A stretch of DNA of 64,000 bases. Origin: Chryseobacterium vrystaatense (GTDB lineage Bacteria > Bacteroidota > Bacteroidia > Flavobacteriales > Weeksellaceae). Made by a program: the position numbers and the translations under genes. The stretch covers positions 538,606 to 602,605 of the forward strand of contig NZ_JPRI01000012.1 in assembly GCF_000737765.1 (NCBI RefSeq). The letters are read 5' to 3'. Positions 1 through 8,758 of the stretch are shown piece by piece (position 1 is the first letter of the stretch; every line of letters begins with the position of its first letter). The notes below the pieces were generated by a model. The model was not told the DNA's origin. It made no database searches and saw nothing but the letters and a program-made list of their open reading frames with translations.

Positions 1-2110
1 GGTCATCCATAAACAGAGAATACAGATTACCATACTGCATCCCTCTTGCCAGATTATAAGGAGTCTGCTCGAATGGTCCCATCGGTGAATTTTTTACCGG
101 ATAGGTTTTTTCTGTGATGGGGTTAAAAAACAGCCATTCCGGAAGATTGATCGAATTTTTAATGAGATAATCCACCGCTCTTTTCTGAATTTCAGCAGGC
201 ACCGCCTCGTACGCTTTTTTCTTACTGCCAAAGACTGTATTATCCAAATAGATTCCTCCTACATTAGCCATCACATGACCCGTATAAAGATCCCACTGCC
301 CTATGGCCCCCAAATATAGTTTCCCTGCATCGGTATATGTTTTACCGTCTTCATAAGTCCACTTCAGAAGGTTGTCTACAACAATTCTTAAGTTTTTCAT
401 TCCATATTCGCTGGCCTTCATCGCATCGTCTCCCAAATCTTCAGACTGTGAACGCGGATCGATGGTTTCCAGGTAGCTCTGCTGTTCTCCATAGAAATAC
501 ATAGGATCATCCTGATGTTTTTCTATTAAATTCCTCAAAGCCTTTTTTTCGGTTATGGCATCAGGATACCAGCGATACCCCCATTCAATAGCGTATTTAT
601 CATAGATTCCAATCTTTGGAGTGATCGCGGTAACGCCATCTTCCGGCTGAGCTACGTAATTGTAACGTGCATAATCCATAATGGAAGGCGCCGTTCCACC
701 CATTCTATCTGTAAACTCTTTCGAACGAAGAGATTCTACAGGAAATGCGAAAGAAGATCCCATATTATGCTTCAGTCCGAAAGTATGTCCTACTTCATGA
801 GAGGATACAAACCTAATGGCCTCCCCCATATGCTCGTCGCTGAATACATTTCCTCTGGCTTTAGGGTCGATAGGACCTGTCTGAATTCTCATCCATTCCT
901 GAAGGGAAGTCATTACGTTATGCCACCAGATAATATCAGATTCAATGATTTCACCACTTCTCGGATCGACCACTGAAGGTCCCATCGCATTCGATTTCGG
1001 TGAAGCTACATACGTAATCACTGAATATCTTACGTCATCAATATCAAAGTCTTTATCATTTTCATCAGGCATTTTTGCAATCACTGCATTTTTAAAACCT
1101 GCCTTTTCAAAAGCAGCCTGCCAGTCGAAAACTCCTGCTATGATTTTTTCACGCCACTGTATCGGCGTTGCAGGATCTATATAATAAACAATCGGTTTCT
1201 TCGGTTCTACCAATTCCCCTCTTGCATATTTCTCTTTATCTTCATCTTTGGGTTCAAGACGCCATCTGGTAATGAACTGTTTTTCGTCCATTTTCTGCTG
1301 GCGGTCGTTGAATGTCCAGTGTTTTTCACCAAAAAAACCTACTCTTGAGTCTCCTACCCTTGGCTCCATCGGCACTTTGGAGAGCAGTACAAGATTTGTA
1401 GTTACCCCAAGTGTTACCGGCAGATCCACTCCACCTTCATTCACTGAAGTCGTCAGCTGAGATTTCACCACAAGATTCTGAGGAAATGTCTTTACCCCCT
1501 CGATATAGGAAAGGTTTGATTTTACGGATCCTCCGAGACCTACATTGGCCAAAACATCATTAAAACTTTTCTGATTACCGTCAAAAATCTTATTGACTTT
1601 AATGGCTACCGCTGTAGAATCATTATTCTGAGCTTCAATGTCAAAAACCTCGATCACAGATTCTGAGAAATTGTCTTTAACAGATCTTGTAATCACATCA
1701 TTTTTTGGGGATGATACCTGTGGAACCACGGTTTTAACCCATATCTTTTTTGCTACTGCATCACGGTGAAAAGAAATGACCTTATTTTCATAATTCATTC
1801 CTTTGTTCAGTCCCGCCTCATTCACCTGCATCGGTACCTGGGACAGTTTATTGACAACGAGGAACTGACGTCCCATCAAACTGTCGGGGATTTCGAAATA
1901 AACATCGGTCTTCACCTGAATCGTATTAAAAAGTCCTTTTTTGTAAGTTCCTTTTTTAACAAGATCTTCGATTTTCTTTGTTTTTTTGGACGAAACATCT
2001 GTTTTATCCGTTTTTTCTTTATCCGTCTTTAAAGTATCTTTTTTCTGTGCAAGTGCCATTGGCGAAGCCATAGCCATTCCTAAGTACAGTGCAAGTCTGT
2101 AGTTCTTCAT
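1..2110 (-). CDS. Secreted zinc-dependent metalloprotease (DUF5117/DUF4953 type), C-terminus beyond window
   Basis: The gene starts at the ATG at 2108-2110 and runs off the left edge, so about 703 residues are visible. The N-terminus has a Sec signal peptide (MKNYRLALYLGMAMASPMALA) followed by a Lys-rich stretch. Residues 438-448 read HEVGHTFGLKH, the extended zinc motif HExxHxxGxxH of metzincin-like peptidases, and a Met-turn-like SIMDYARY lies a little downstream. The layout (N-terminal domain, then the protease with the motif near residue 440) fits the large Bacteroidetes zinc-dependent metalloproteases with DUF5117/DUF5118/DUF4953 domains, usually about 800-850 residues. It probably acts outside the cytoplasm; its substrate is unknown. 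It lies 130 bp downstream of the histidine kinase gene on the same strand. Confidence 0.88.
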   Translation of the reverse strand, partial: MKNYRLALYLGMAMASPMALAQKKDTLKTDKEKTDKTDVSSKKTKKIEDLVKKGTYKKGLFNTIQVKTDVYFEIPDSLMGRQFLVVNKLSQVPMQVNEAGLNKGMNYENKVISFHRDAVAKKIWVKTVVPQVSSPKNDVITRSVKDNFSESVIEVFDIEAQNNDSTAVAIKVNKIFDGNQKSFNDVLANVGLGGSVKSNLSYIEGVKTFPQNLVVKSQLTTSVNEGGVDLPVTLGVTTNLVLLSKVPMEPRVGDSRVGFFGEKHWTFNDRQQKMDEKQFITRWRLEPKDEDKEKYARGELVEPKKPIVYYIDPATPIQWREKIIAGVFDWQAAFEKAGFKNAVIAKMPDENDKDFDIDDVRYSVITYVASPKSNAMGPSVVDPRSGEIIESDIIWWHNVMTSLQEWMRIQTGPIDPKARGNVFSDEHMGEAIRFVSSHEVGHTFGLKHNMGSSFAFPVESLRSKEFTDRMGGTAPSIMDYARYNYVAQPEDGVTAITPKIGIYDKYAIEWGYRWYPDAITEKKALRNLIEKHQDDPMYFYGEQQSYLETIDPRSQSEDLGDDAMKASEYGMKNLRIVVDNLLKWTYEDGKTYTDAGKLYLGAIGQWDLYTGHVMANVGGIYLDNTVFGSKKKAYEAVPAEIQKRAVDYLIKNSINLPEWLFFNPITEKTYPVKNSPMGPFEQTPYNLARGMQYGNLYSLFMDD

Positions 2111-2240
2111 TAAAATAGTCCGATTCATTCCAAATTATTAGATATCTCAGTTTCAGCTCACAAAACTATAGGTAAAGAAATAATATAAACATTATTAGGG
2201 AGTGAAAGGCAGTATTTCGAGAGTGAATGGATTTCATTTT

Positions 2241-3827
2241 TTATTCTAATAATGGTAAAAAACATATGAAATATTCACTATCTACAGAAATATTAACAGA
2301 ATTATTTTTAAAATAATCATAAACTTGGTTCAAATAGTCAAGTCCGAACTTCTCACCCTGAACTGCTTCATCCGTTTTCGGCTGCCATGTATTTTTCACC
2401 GTAATTCCATTCTCTTCAACAGTAATACTAATTTCCAAAGGATGGTCTATCGTCGCTATATTGTGCTTAATGGCATTTTCTGTTACCATCTGAAGCGATA
2501 AGTATGGAATCTTTTTTTCTAAACTTTCCGTATTGTTGATAATCAGAGTAAAGCTCAGTTCTTCATCAAACCTGCTTTTAAGAAGCTCCATATACTGCTG
2601 AATAAAACTGATTTCCTGCGCAACAGGGACAATATTTTCTTTTGGAGGAACAATAAGATACCGGTATATCTTAGACAAATTCATGGTAAACTTCCGGGCA
2701 TTTTCTTTGTTGATGCCGATCAGCATATACAGAGAATTCAGAGAATTGAAAAGAAAATGCGGATTGATGTTATTTTTAAGCTGCTGAAGCTGGTTAAGAG
2801 CTTCGGCCTTATGCATCTTTTCGTTTTCTATAAGCAGTAAGTTTTTATCAGACTGAATCTTTTCTTTCTCCTTATACGCGCTATTGGTAAATCTGTAAAA
2901 TAAAATAAAGACCGTCACAATCAGAAACAAAGCTGCCAGAAAAATATAGACGGTATACGTCTTTGTTCTGTTGACACTTTCATCAATCAGGAAATTGACA
3001 TGATTCACGACTGCATACCCTTCAAAATTATCCGTCTTGAGAGGTTTTACAAATCGGGTTACTTCAACATTAAGATACTCAGAAATGGTACTTCCTTCTG
3101 TATATCCTAATTGGGTGGTACTGCATACAGTATCCTTTGGTTTAATATTGGTGAAATCAAATATGTTTTTTCCTATATATTTTTTTTCGGGATGGGTGAT
3201 ACAGATGCCTTCTTTCGTAAAAACATAGGCATAATTATTAGGGGTTTTATCAACATTGATAAAGTACTGATGGAGATCATCAAGACTTACTGCTGAACCA
3301 TAATACAGAATATCTTTTCTGGGCAGCACAATAGAATCATAGCTTACCCAGTACGTGCTGTCTTTACGCGTAATCAAAAGATCACTGAAATGTCCGGATC
3401 CGTTGTTTTTTATTTTCACATATCCGTTTTCCCTTCCCTTTTTTCTGAATACATCAGACAGCAGACTGTTGTTTTCTGATTTTCCGGATGTGGCATTATA
3501 ATACGAATACCAACTGTAAGGCAGCAGATTGCGCTTCCGGTTGATATCATTTAAGACGGCAGAATATTCCCTGTAGTTCTTGAGGCCGTCTTTTTGGATC
3601 AGCGCACGAAGCAGATACTGGTAGTCTTCTATATTTCTGAATTCTTTTTCTACCGTTTCATATTTACGGACAAAGGTTTTCCGGGCAAATTCTTCGTTGT
3701 TCCTACGGCTGTCACGGGTAATCAGAATACTCAGAACGGCAAATGCAGCTGCCGCAATTAAACAGGCTGAAAGAACAGCTATATAAATATATTTCTGAGA
3801 TAATACGTGTTTAAAATTAATCGTCAA
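2241..3827 (-). CDS. LytS/YpdA-type sensor histidine kinase (His_kinase family)
   Basis: This is a 528-residue membrane sensor. A transmembrane helix at about residues 13-35 is followed by a roughly 250-residue extracytoplasmic sensing region (Cache-like by size and position only), a second helix at about 290-313 and a short coiled coil. The His_kinase (PF06580) phosphoacceptor box NPHFLFNSLNSL sits near residue 350. The N box (NAIKHN) is near 445, and the C-terminal ATPase domain is short. Such kinases normally pair with a LytTR response regulator, but none is adjacent here, so it is an orphan in this window. The start is TTG: no ATG occurs before the first helix, and upstream codons run into a hairpin. 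Confidence in the family is high and in the exact start moderate. Confidence 0.88.
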   Translation of the reverse strand: MTINFKHVLSQKYIYIAVLSACLIAAAAFAVLSILITRDSRRNNEEFARKTFVRKYETVEKEFRNIEDYQYLLRALIQKDGLKNYREYSAVLNDINRKRNLLPYSWYSYYNATSGKSENNSLLSDVFRKKGRENGYVKIKNNGSGHFSDLLITRKDSTYWVSYDSIVLPRKDILYYGSAVSLDDLHQYFINVDKTPNNYAYVFTKEGICITHPEKKYIGKNIFDFTNIKPKDTVCSTTQLGYTEGSTISEYLNVEVTRFVKPLKTDNFEGYAVVNHVNFLIDESVNRTKTYTVYIFLAALFLIVTVFILFYRFTNSAYKEKEKIQSDKNLLLIENEKMHKAEALNQLQQLKNNINPHFLFNSLNSLYMLIGINKENARKFTMNLSKIYRYLIVPPKENIVPVAQEISFIQQYMELLKSRFDEELSFTLIINNTESLEKKIPYLSLQMVTENAIKHNIATIDHPLEISITVEENGITVKNTWQPKTDEAVQGEKFGLDYLNQVYDYFKNNSVNISVDSEYFICFLPLLE

Positions 3828-3850
3828 TTTTTTATTCTTATTTCTTTGCT

Positions 3851-3879
3851 AAAAAAAGTCCGGTAAACCGGATTTTTTT
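3851..3879. terminator. Rho-independent terminator-like hairpin in the kinase leader
   Basis: The inverted repeat AAAAAAAGTCCGGT / ACCGGATTTTTTT has one G-T type mismatch and a tiny central loop, with T-runs on both strands. On the minus strand it lies only about 24 nt upstream of the kinase start codon, so it would act as a terminator or attenuator in that leader. Confidence 0.6.
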
Positions 3880-4130
3880 CATAAAGCAATGGCGAAGATA
3901 CATATTTTTCTACGCAAAGACCCTGTCACAATATGGGGACGTATTTGGGTATCTGCAACTTACCTCCGGAAAGCCTTTACTGCAAAATGATTCGGGTGAA
4001 ATAAAAATTTTGATTTTAAACATGAGTATACCAATCTCTTAACAGATTGCTCCTTAATAGTGAGCCATTGAAAATGAAGATAAAATTCAGCCTATCACGT
4101 TTGATGAAAGCAAAACTTTTTTCGGATAAA

Positions 4131-4168
4131 AAAAATTGCAACTTCTTCTACAGAAAGTTGCAATTTTT
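4131..4168 (-). terminator. Terminator downstream of the SDR gene
   Basis: Perfect 14-bp arms (AAAAATTGCAACTT and its complement) flank a 10-nt loop, with a T-run on both strands. It sits 50 bp after the SDR stop codon. Confidence 0.8.
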
Positions 4169-4217
4169 CAGAGTAATCCTTTTTTCAGACTCCTCCATTC
4201 GTGGACAGTATCAAATA

Positions 4218-5018
4218 TTAACTGTTAAGATAACGTTCTGCAGGCTTCCCACTTTGTGATCCCTGGAATAATTGAATGCGGGCATTTTCATAATTATCAA
4301 TTAGATTCTGATCGTTTACTGATGGATGCGTTGTCAGTTCTCCCTGATCTAATCCCGCAAGAATAGCATCAACACAATCTTCAGTGGTCATAATGGTCGA
4401 CTGTTCCAATGCGGATAAAGGAACTCCGCCAACTTCCCATATTTCTGTAGCTGTGGTCGCGGGATTCACCAGCTGGACATGAATGTTCGTTCCTTGTACT
4501 TCTTCCTGCAAACCTTTGGTATATTGCACTACAAAACCTTTTGTCCCGCTGTAAACAGCACTGATGGGTAATGTGTAAAATCCAAGTACTGAAGCTATAT
4601 TGATCAGGACACCTTCATTTTTTGTGATAAAACGAGGTAAAACAGCACTTGATAAAAGCATCAATGCGGTGACGTTCACATTGACCATTTCTTTTTGTTT
4701 CTCTACAGGTGTTGCTGCTACTGAAGAAAGTGTGGAAGTACCTGCATTATTGATGAGCAGCGTTATACTGTCATCTTTTCTTAAATCTTCTGCAACTTTT
4801 TCCAGATCAGTCTCCAAACCTAAATCTGCAACGAGGTTGGTTACTTTCACGCCATATTGGCTTTCCAGCTTTTCGGCAATCACATCCAATCTCTCCTTAC
4901 GGCGTGCCACCAATTTTAAATCATATCCACGTTTTGCCAATCTTTCAGCAAATACTTCACCTAAACCGGAAGATGCGCCTGTTACCACTGCAGTTCCCAT
5001 TGTTTTGTTTTGTTCCAT
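4218..5018 (-). CDS. SDR family NAD(P)-dependent oxidoreductase
   Basis: 266 residues, a classical short-chain dehydrogenase. The N-terminal Rossmann motif TGASSGLG is at about residues 14-21, NNAG at about 90-93, and the active site has Ser (NIAS) and YSGTK (YxxxK) near residues 141-160. The Arg pair after strand 2 (VARRKERL) suggests NADP(H) preference. The substrate cannot be deduced. The gene is transcribed divergently from the TetR-family gene across a 118-bp region holding a large palindrome, so it is the likely target of that repressor. The ATG at 5016-5018 is the only good start. Confidence 0.9.
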   Translation of the reverse strand: MEQNKTMGTAVVTGASSGLGEVFAERLAKRGYDLKLVARRKERLDVIAEKLESQYGVKVTNLVADLGLETDLEKVAEDLRKDDSITLLINNAGTSTLSSVAATPVEKQKEMVNVNVTALMLLSSAVLPRFITKNEGVLINIASVLGFYTLPISAVYSGTKGFVVQYTKGLQEEVQGTNIHVQLVNPATTATEIWEVGGVPLSALEQSTIMTTEDCVDAILAGLDQGELTTHPSVNDQNLIDNYENARIQLFQGSQSGKPAERYLNS

Positions 5019-5066
5019 TTGAAAAATATTAAATTGTTTTTTTAAGGTTTACAGATAAATCAAAAT

Positions 5067-5084
5067 GTAAACCGACCTGTTTAC
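5067..5084. promoter_or_regulatory. Secondary inverted repeat, candidate TetR operator
   Basis: GTAAAC-N6-GTTTAC, whose half-sites recur inside the larger palindrome at 5086-5123. It lies in the predicted transcription start region of the SDR gene, where a bound repressor would block transcription. Confidence 0.55.
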
Positions 5085-5085
5085 T

Positions 5086-5123
5086 CTTTGCAAATGTAAA
5101 CTAAATAGTTTACATTTGCAAAG
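5086..5123. promoter_or_regulatory. 38-bp perfect palindrome containing both divergent promoters; candidate TetR operator
   Basis: The arms CTTTGCAAATGTAAACT and AGTTTACATTTGCAAAG (17 bp each, no mismatch) flank AAAT. Each arm carries TACATTTG, an exact match to the Bacteroidetes -7 box TAnnTTTG, and a TTTG placed 20 nt upstream of the -7 box on the same strand. The palindrome therefore encodes two mirror-image promoters, one toward tetR (predicted start about 12 nt before its ATG) and one toward the SDR gene. Binding of the TetR-family product here is inferred from position and symmetry. Confidence 0.75.
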
Positions 5124-5136
5124 GAAATTTTCACTC

Positions 5137-5718
5137 ATGAAAAAAAAAACAGATCAGACTTCAAGCTCTCAGAAAAGAGATGAAATGATTAAAAGTGCAT
5201 ACGACATTTTTTACAGAAATGGTTTTCATGCTACCGGTGTGGATGCAATCATCGAAGGCACAGGAATATCCAAAAGAACACTCTACAAACACTTTATATC
5301 AAAAGAAGGGTTGATTATTGCTGCCCTCAATTACTACCATCAGATCACCTATAAAGCCATCACTGATTATATAGAACAGTCACCATCAAAAAAACCAATA
5401 GATAAAGCTTTAAGAATTTTTGACTTTCTTACAGAACGCGTGGATGCCGGTAATGTGGATGGTTGTTTTGCCATGAACGCCAAAACAGAATATGCTCATA
5501 AGGCTAAAGAAATTGAAGCTGCCTGCGATATACATGTGAATACACTTCAGCAACTCATTGAGCGGTATCTGGTTCAGGGAAATATTGCCGAGAGCCGGTC
5601 GCTGGCTACCCAGATTATTATGCTTTTTGAGGGTGCCATTCTACGCAGTAAAGCAACAGAGAATTCCTCGCCGGTTAAACTGGCCAAGTCAGCTGCAAAA
5701 GTAATTTGTAACGCGTAG
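5137..5718 (+). CDS. TetR/AcrR family transcriptional regulator
   Basis: 193 residues from the ATG at 5137. A TTG seven codons upstream would overlap the palindrome; the ATG is preceded by AGGAAA at suitable spacing. The N-terminal helix-turn-helix covers about residues 14-60, with GVDAIIEGTGISKRTLYKHF the typical TetR recognition region. The C-terminal half is the ligand-binding and dimerisation domain, resembling the AcrR/YxaF-LmrA group, whose targets are often adjacent oxidoreductases. It most likely represses itself and the divergent SDR gene. Confidence 0.9.
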   Translation: MKKKTDQTSSSQKRDEMIKSAYDIFYRNGFHATGVDAIIEGTGISKRTLYKHFISKEGLIIAALNYYHQITYKAITDYIEQSPSKKPIDKALRIFDFLTERVDAGNVDGCFAMNAKTEYAHKAKEIEAACDIHVNTLQQLIERYLVQGNIAESRSLATQIIMLFEGAILRSKATENSSPVKLAKSAAKVICNA

Positions 5719-5865
5719 TACGGATCGTGTCTCATCACATGTACTTTATATTCTTGAGATCCGCTTGAGAAAGCTGAGGAGAATCCAGTATAATATAAAC
5801 TTACACAATAGCTTTCTCATACAACGTTTTTTACTTATTTTTACCTGATAATATATAAATGATTT

Positions 5866-6351
5866 ATGAGAAAAATCGTACTTGCCGGAGTCTTGGCTTT
5901 TGGAGGATTTCTAACGGCCAATGCACAGTGCAAAAGTGTATCCACACTTACGGAAAACTTTGATACCTGGAAAGATATTGACAAATGCTGGACTGCTCAG
6001 TCCGGAAAAGCAATGCTTTATGCGAATGACAAAAAAATTATATTTTATTCGATGAACAGCCCGGGAGAAAATATGTATTTAGTTACGCCAAAAATTAAAG
6101 CAGGAACTTATACTCTTTCTTTTGATATTTCCGACAACGGAGGAGAAACGACACTGGAACTTTTCTCAATACCTAATGCTTCTGATGCAAAATCCTATGT
6201 TTCAATAGCTAAACCTTCAAAGATTACAAAGGACAAAAAGACATTTAACATTTCTTTACAAAAAGATTCAAGTCTGGGTCTGAAAGTCATGCTGAATGGT
6301 GTTCATCAGGCCGTTTATCTGGATAACCTCTCTTTGAAGCCGAAAAAATAA
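5866..6351 (+). CDS. Small secreted protein, unknown function
   Basis: 161 residues with a clear signal peptide (MRKIVLAGVLAFGGFLTANA, cleaved before QC). The mature part is beta-rich, with segments such as LTENFDTW near its start and YLVTPKIKAGTYTLSFDIS in the middle. This recalls the carbohydrate-binding-like or cleaved-adhesin jelly-roll modules of Bacteroidetes secreted proteins, but it has no T9SS sorting domain. That fold assignment is an impression, not a match. The gene stands alone and is followed by a bidirectional hairpin shared with the convergent monooxygenase gene. Confidence 0.7.
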   Translation: MRKIVLAGVLAFGGFLTANAQCKSVSTLTENFDTWKDIDKCWTAQSGKAMLYANDKKIIFYSMNSPGENMYLVTPKIKAGTYTLSFDISDNGGETTLELFSIPNASDAKSYVSIAKPSKITKDKKTFNISLQKDSSLGLKVMLNGVHQAVYLDNLSLKPKK

Positions 6352-6514
6352 ACCCGTTAGAACAAACTAATAGTTATAGAATTAGAAATTTTAGTGATTT
6401 GAGATAAAAACAAATGTCCTTAATGGCAAGAACTGTTTTTAAAGATCTTGACACCATTTATAAACACCTGTTAATCAAACAATATTCATTCGAAAAATTT
6501 CGATATCTCTTACT

Positions 6515-6545
6515 CTCCGAAGTCTCAAGACTTTGGAGATTTTTA
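6515..6545. terminator. Bidirectional terminator between convergent genes
   Basis: CTCCGAAGTC-TCAA-GACTTTGGAG (one G-T pair) is followed by ATTTTTAT. It lies between the small secreted protein gene and the convergent monooxygenase gene. Confidence 0.7.
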
Positions 6546-6570
6546 TGCTTCTTCAATTTTATAAATAAAT

Positions 6571-7767
6571 CTATTCAAATACAGGAAGCTCAATATCATC
6601 TTTAGTAACATCTTTTTCTTTACTACTCAACAGTTTGCCTATCATTTTGACAGGACGACTTGCTAAAAGAGCTGCAGCCTTATTCACTATAGTAACTCCA
6701 AGTTTTGATTTCGGATGAGCTAGCCAGGGAACACCCGGAGGCAGCTTCTGAACTTTTTCCACAAAGGGGCGCATCCGTTTTTCATATGCAGCAAATGCAT
6801 CTTCATGTTTATCATGACGGTAAAGTTCACCAGCCAATAAATAGGCTCCCACCATAGCCAGTGTAGTCCCCATACCTGTTAAAGGAGTCGGGCAATAAGC
6901 TGCATCGCCAATCATACCAGTCCGGCCATCGAACCATCTTGGTGCCTTAACCTGACTGATTCCATCGAAATAAACTTCATTGTTATCATCGATTTCTTTC
7001 ATTAAACGATCTTCTTCCCATCCGGCACCCGAGAGTTTATCCTTGAGAACTTTTTTTTGTTCGCTATCAGATTGGCTGAGAAACTTTTCATCATCCGAAA
7101 GAAAGCTGAAAGAAGCTCTTATGGTACCATGATTGTCAGGGCGCAGGACCATAACCCGTGATCCCTGTGCTGTATACCAGCGTGCCCATTGAGTATCCCT
7201 TTCAATCCTTGGTATCGTATACCAGGCATTATAAAGCCCCACAAATTTTAATTCCGGTTCATTACCAAAAATGATCTTTCTCGTTGTAGACCGAACTCCG
7301 TCCGCAGCAATCAGTAAGTGGAACCACTCGCTATGGTTATCACTGAATGTGACCTCAACTTTATCGGAATCCTGATGTATTGCTGTAATATACTTACCGA
7401 AAACATATTTTACGTCATTTTTTGTGCAATCATATAAGATATTAACCAAATCGCCTCTGAGGATTTCGGCTTCACTCGTAAAACTGTCATTACCTTCCGC
7501 GGGAAATTCGGCCTCAACCTCATTATTACGGTTGACGAATTGTAAACCTAGCTCCCCTGTATTGGCGGCAAGTATTTCTTTCTCAATTCCCATCATTCTT
7601 ACTACAGCGCGACCGGCTCGTCTGACATCGAGGTTCTGACCACCCAATCTCAATGATTTGGAACGCTCCACAATCGTCACTTCAAAGCCATATTTAGCCA
7701 GCCAAAACCCGAGGGTTGGACCAGCAATGCTTACACCGGATATGAGTACTTTCTTTTTACTATTCAT
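6571..7767 (-). CDS. FAD-dependent monooxygenase (PHBH/TetX-like fold)
   Basis: 398 residues. The N-terminal FAD-binding Rossmann motif GVSIAGPTLGFWLA is at about residues 11-24, and the second FAD motif GDAAYCPTPLTGMGTTLAM is near 288-306. This is the arrangement of the para-hydroxybenzoate hydroxylase superfamily, which includes aromatic hydroxylases and TetX-like antibiotic-modifying enzymes. The substrate cannot be told from sequence, and tetracycline inactivation should not be assumed. It lies 61 bp downstream of a MarR-family gene on the same strand and is probably co-transcribed with it. Confidence 0.85.
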   Translation of the reverse strand: MNSKKKVLISGVSIAGPTLGFWLAKYGFEVTIVERSKSLRLGGQNLDVRRAGRAVVRMMGIEKEILAANTGELGLQFVNRNNEVEAEFPAEGNDSFTSEAEILRGDLVNILYDCTKNDVKYVFGKYITAIHQDSDKVEVTFSDNHSEWFHLLIAADGVRSTTRKIIFGNEPELKFVGLYNAWYTIPRIERDTQWARWYTAQGSRVMVLRPDNHGTIRASFSFLSDDEKFLSQSDSEQKKVLKDKLSGAGWEEDRLMKEIDDNNEVYFDGISQVKAPRWFDGRTGMIGDAAYCPTPLTGMGTTLAMVGAYLLAGELYRHDKHEDAFAAYEKRMRPFVEKVQKLPPGVPWLAHPKSKLGVTIVNKAAALLASRPVKMIGKLLSSKEKDVTKDDIELPVFE

Positions 7768-7828
7768 TTCGTTTTTATACTAAATTCTCAATTGGTAAAA
7801 TGTGCTCCGTTAATTTTTTATAAGACAT

Positions 7829-8509
7829 TTATATGTCCTTTTTTAATTCTCTTGCTTTTTGGGAAAGCTCCTCCAAACTCAGGCCCTTATAGTTTATAAA
7901 TAGGTCATTATGATGATAATCCAGTTTTTGTAAAAGGAACGACAGGGAGCTAATTTCTGTCGAATTTAGATTCCCTACCACGACACTCCCTACCAACCCC
8001 ATCTTAGGCAATAATTCGGACAATTCCTTCTTACCTTTTGGTGTGATAGCCACCATTATGCTTCGTTTATCATTTGGATTGTCAAATTCACGAATTAATC
8101 CCTGCTTCAGCAGACGCTTGATCACTTCAACACCTGAGGTTTTTTCCATAATCAGTTTATTGATCAGTTCAGTTTTCGTAAGAAAGGGATAGGTCATCAG
8201 GACAATTAGAAACGAAAATTCATCTAAAGTATTGATATTACTTTCCTTTAAAGCTTTTTTAAAATATATTACTGCGTACCGATAAATAAAAACCAACATC
8301 CTGGCTATTTCAGTGTTCTGATCCTGATTATCACGCACCCATTCTTCTTCGCCTCCCGCCAATTCTCTGGTATTCGGAGGCTGATGAATCTGGCCTGCAT
8401 TTAAAAACCCCAAAAAGTCAGTCATATTATAATCTTTATCTCCCTGGTACTGGTTCTCGAATTCATATAGGTGATCGATAAGTTGTTTCAACACTTCTTT
8501 TGTGGCCAT
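7829..8509 (-). CDS. MarR family transcriptional regulator
   Basis: 226 residues with a winged-helix domain in the middle (about residues 85-170). KTELINKLIMEKTSGVEVIKR is the HTH region and DNPNDKRSIMVAITPKGKKE the wing, with the DKR signature of MarR. It carries an N-terminal extension of about 70 residues and a C-terminal tail, so it is longer than the usual 140-160 residues. It probably controls itself and the downstream FAD monooxygenase, as MarR proteins often regulate adjacent enzymes whose substrates they sense. Confidence 0.85.
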   Translation of the reverse strand: MATKEVLKQLIDHLYEFENQYQGDKDYNMTDFLGFLNAGQIHQPPNTRELAGGEEEWVRDNQDQNTEIARMLVFIYRYAVIYFKKALKESNINTLDEFSFLIVLMTYPFLTKTELINKLIMEKTSGVEVIKRLLKQGLIREFDNPNDKRSIMVAITPKGKKELSELLPKMGLVGSVVVGNLNSTEISSLSFLLQKLDYHHNDLFINYKGLSLEELSQKARELKKDI

Positions 8510-8520
8510 AAATTAAAATG

Positions 8521-8533
8521 TTTACGTCGTAAA
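8521..8533. promoter_or_regulatory. Candidate MarR operator
   Basis: Perfect inverted repeat TTTACG-T-CGTAAA, centred 18 bp upstream of the marR start codon on its leader or promoter side. Position and symmetry suit autorepression; no experimental basis. Confidence 0.5.
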
Positions 8534-8733
8534 TTTACAAATAAAAATACGAATACATTCAAATTATTGCACAAATTAAATCTCAAATAGGTTATACTAT
8601 AAAAACTTATAGCCATAAGTTGGTGCTGATTCGATATTGTTTTCCTTTATTATTTTTATATTTCGAATCCTATCATTTTCCGGGCTGTTATTTATGAAAA
8701 GATTAGATAATTAAATGTCAAAAAATCTCGCTA

Positions 8734-8749
8734 AATTAACCTGTTAATT
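8734..8749. promoter_or_regulatory. Palindrome directly upstream of glk
   Basis: AATTAAC-CT-GTTAATT, a perfect 7-2-7 inverted repeat ending 9 bp before the glk ATG. It could be an operator or an mRNA hairpin over the ribosome-binding region. Confidence 0.4.
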
Positions 8750-8758
8750 ACCACCCCT

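Larger units (their letters stand above)
3828..4217. other. Intergenic region between SDR and histidine kinase
   Basis: 390 bp without a convincing gene. It is bracketed by two hairpin-plus-T-tract structures (3851-3879 and 4131-4168). Between them the minus strand has only a 37-codon ATG frame (3910-4023) with no recognisable features. A short RNA bounded by the inner hairpin is possible but unsupported. Confidence 0.5.

Noticed and set aside
3910..4023. 37-residue minus-strand frame between the two hairpins
   Set aside because: No signal, helix or family feature; better treated as non-coding or a candidate RNA region.
5116..5136. TTG start for the TetR gene seven codons upstream
   Set aside because: It falls inside the palindrome and predicted -7 box; the ATG at 5137 has an AGGAAA-type ribosome-binding site.
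6571..7767. Tetracycline-inactivating TetX
   Set aside because: The fold and FAD motifs are shared by many flavin monooxygenases; nothing specific to TetX could be confirmed by eye, and the MarR linkage is not diagnostic.
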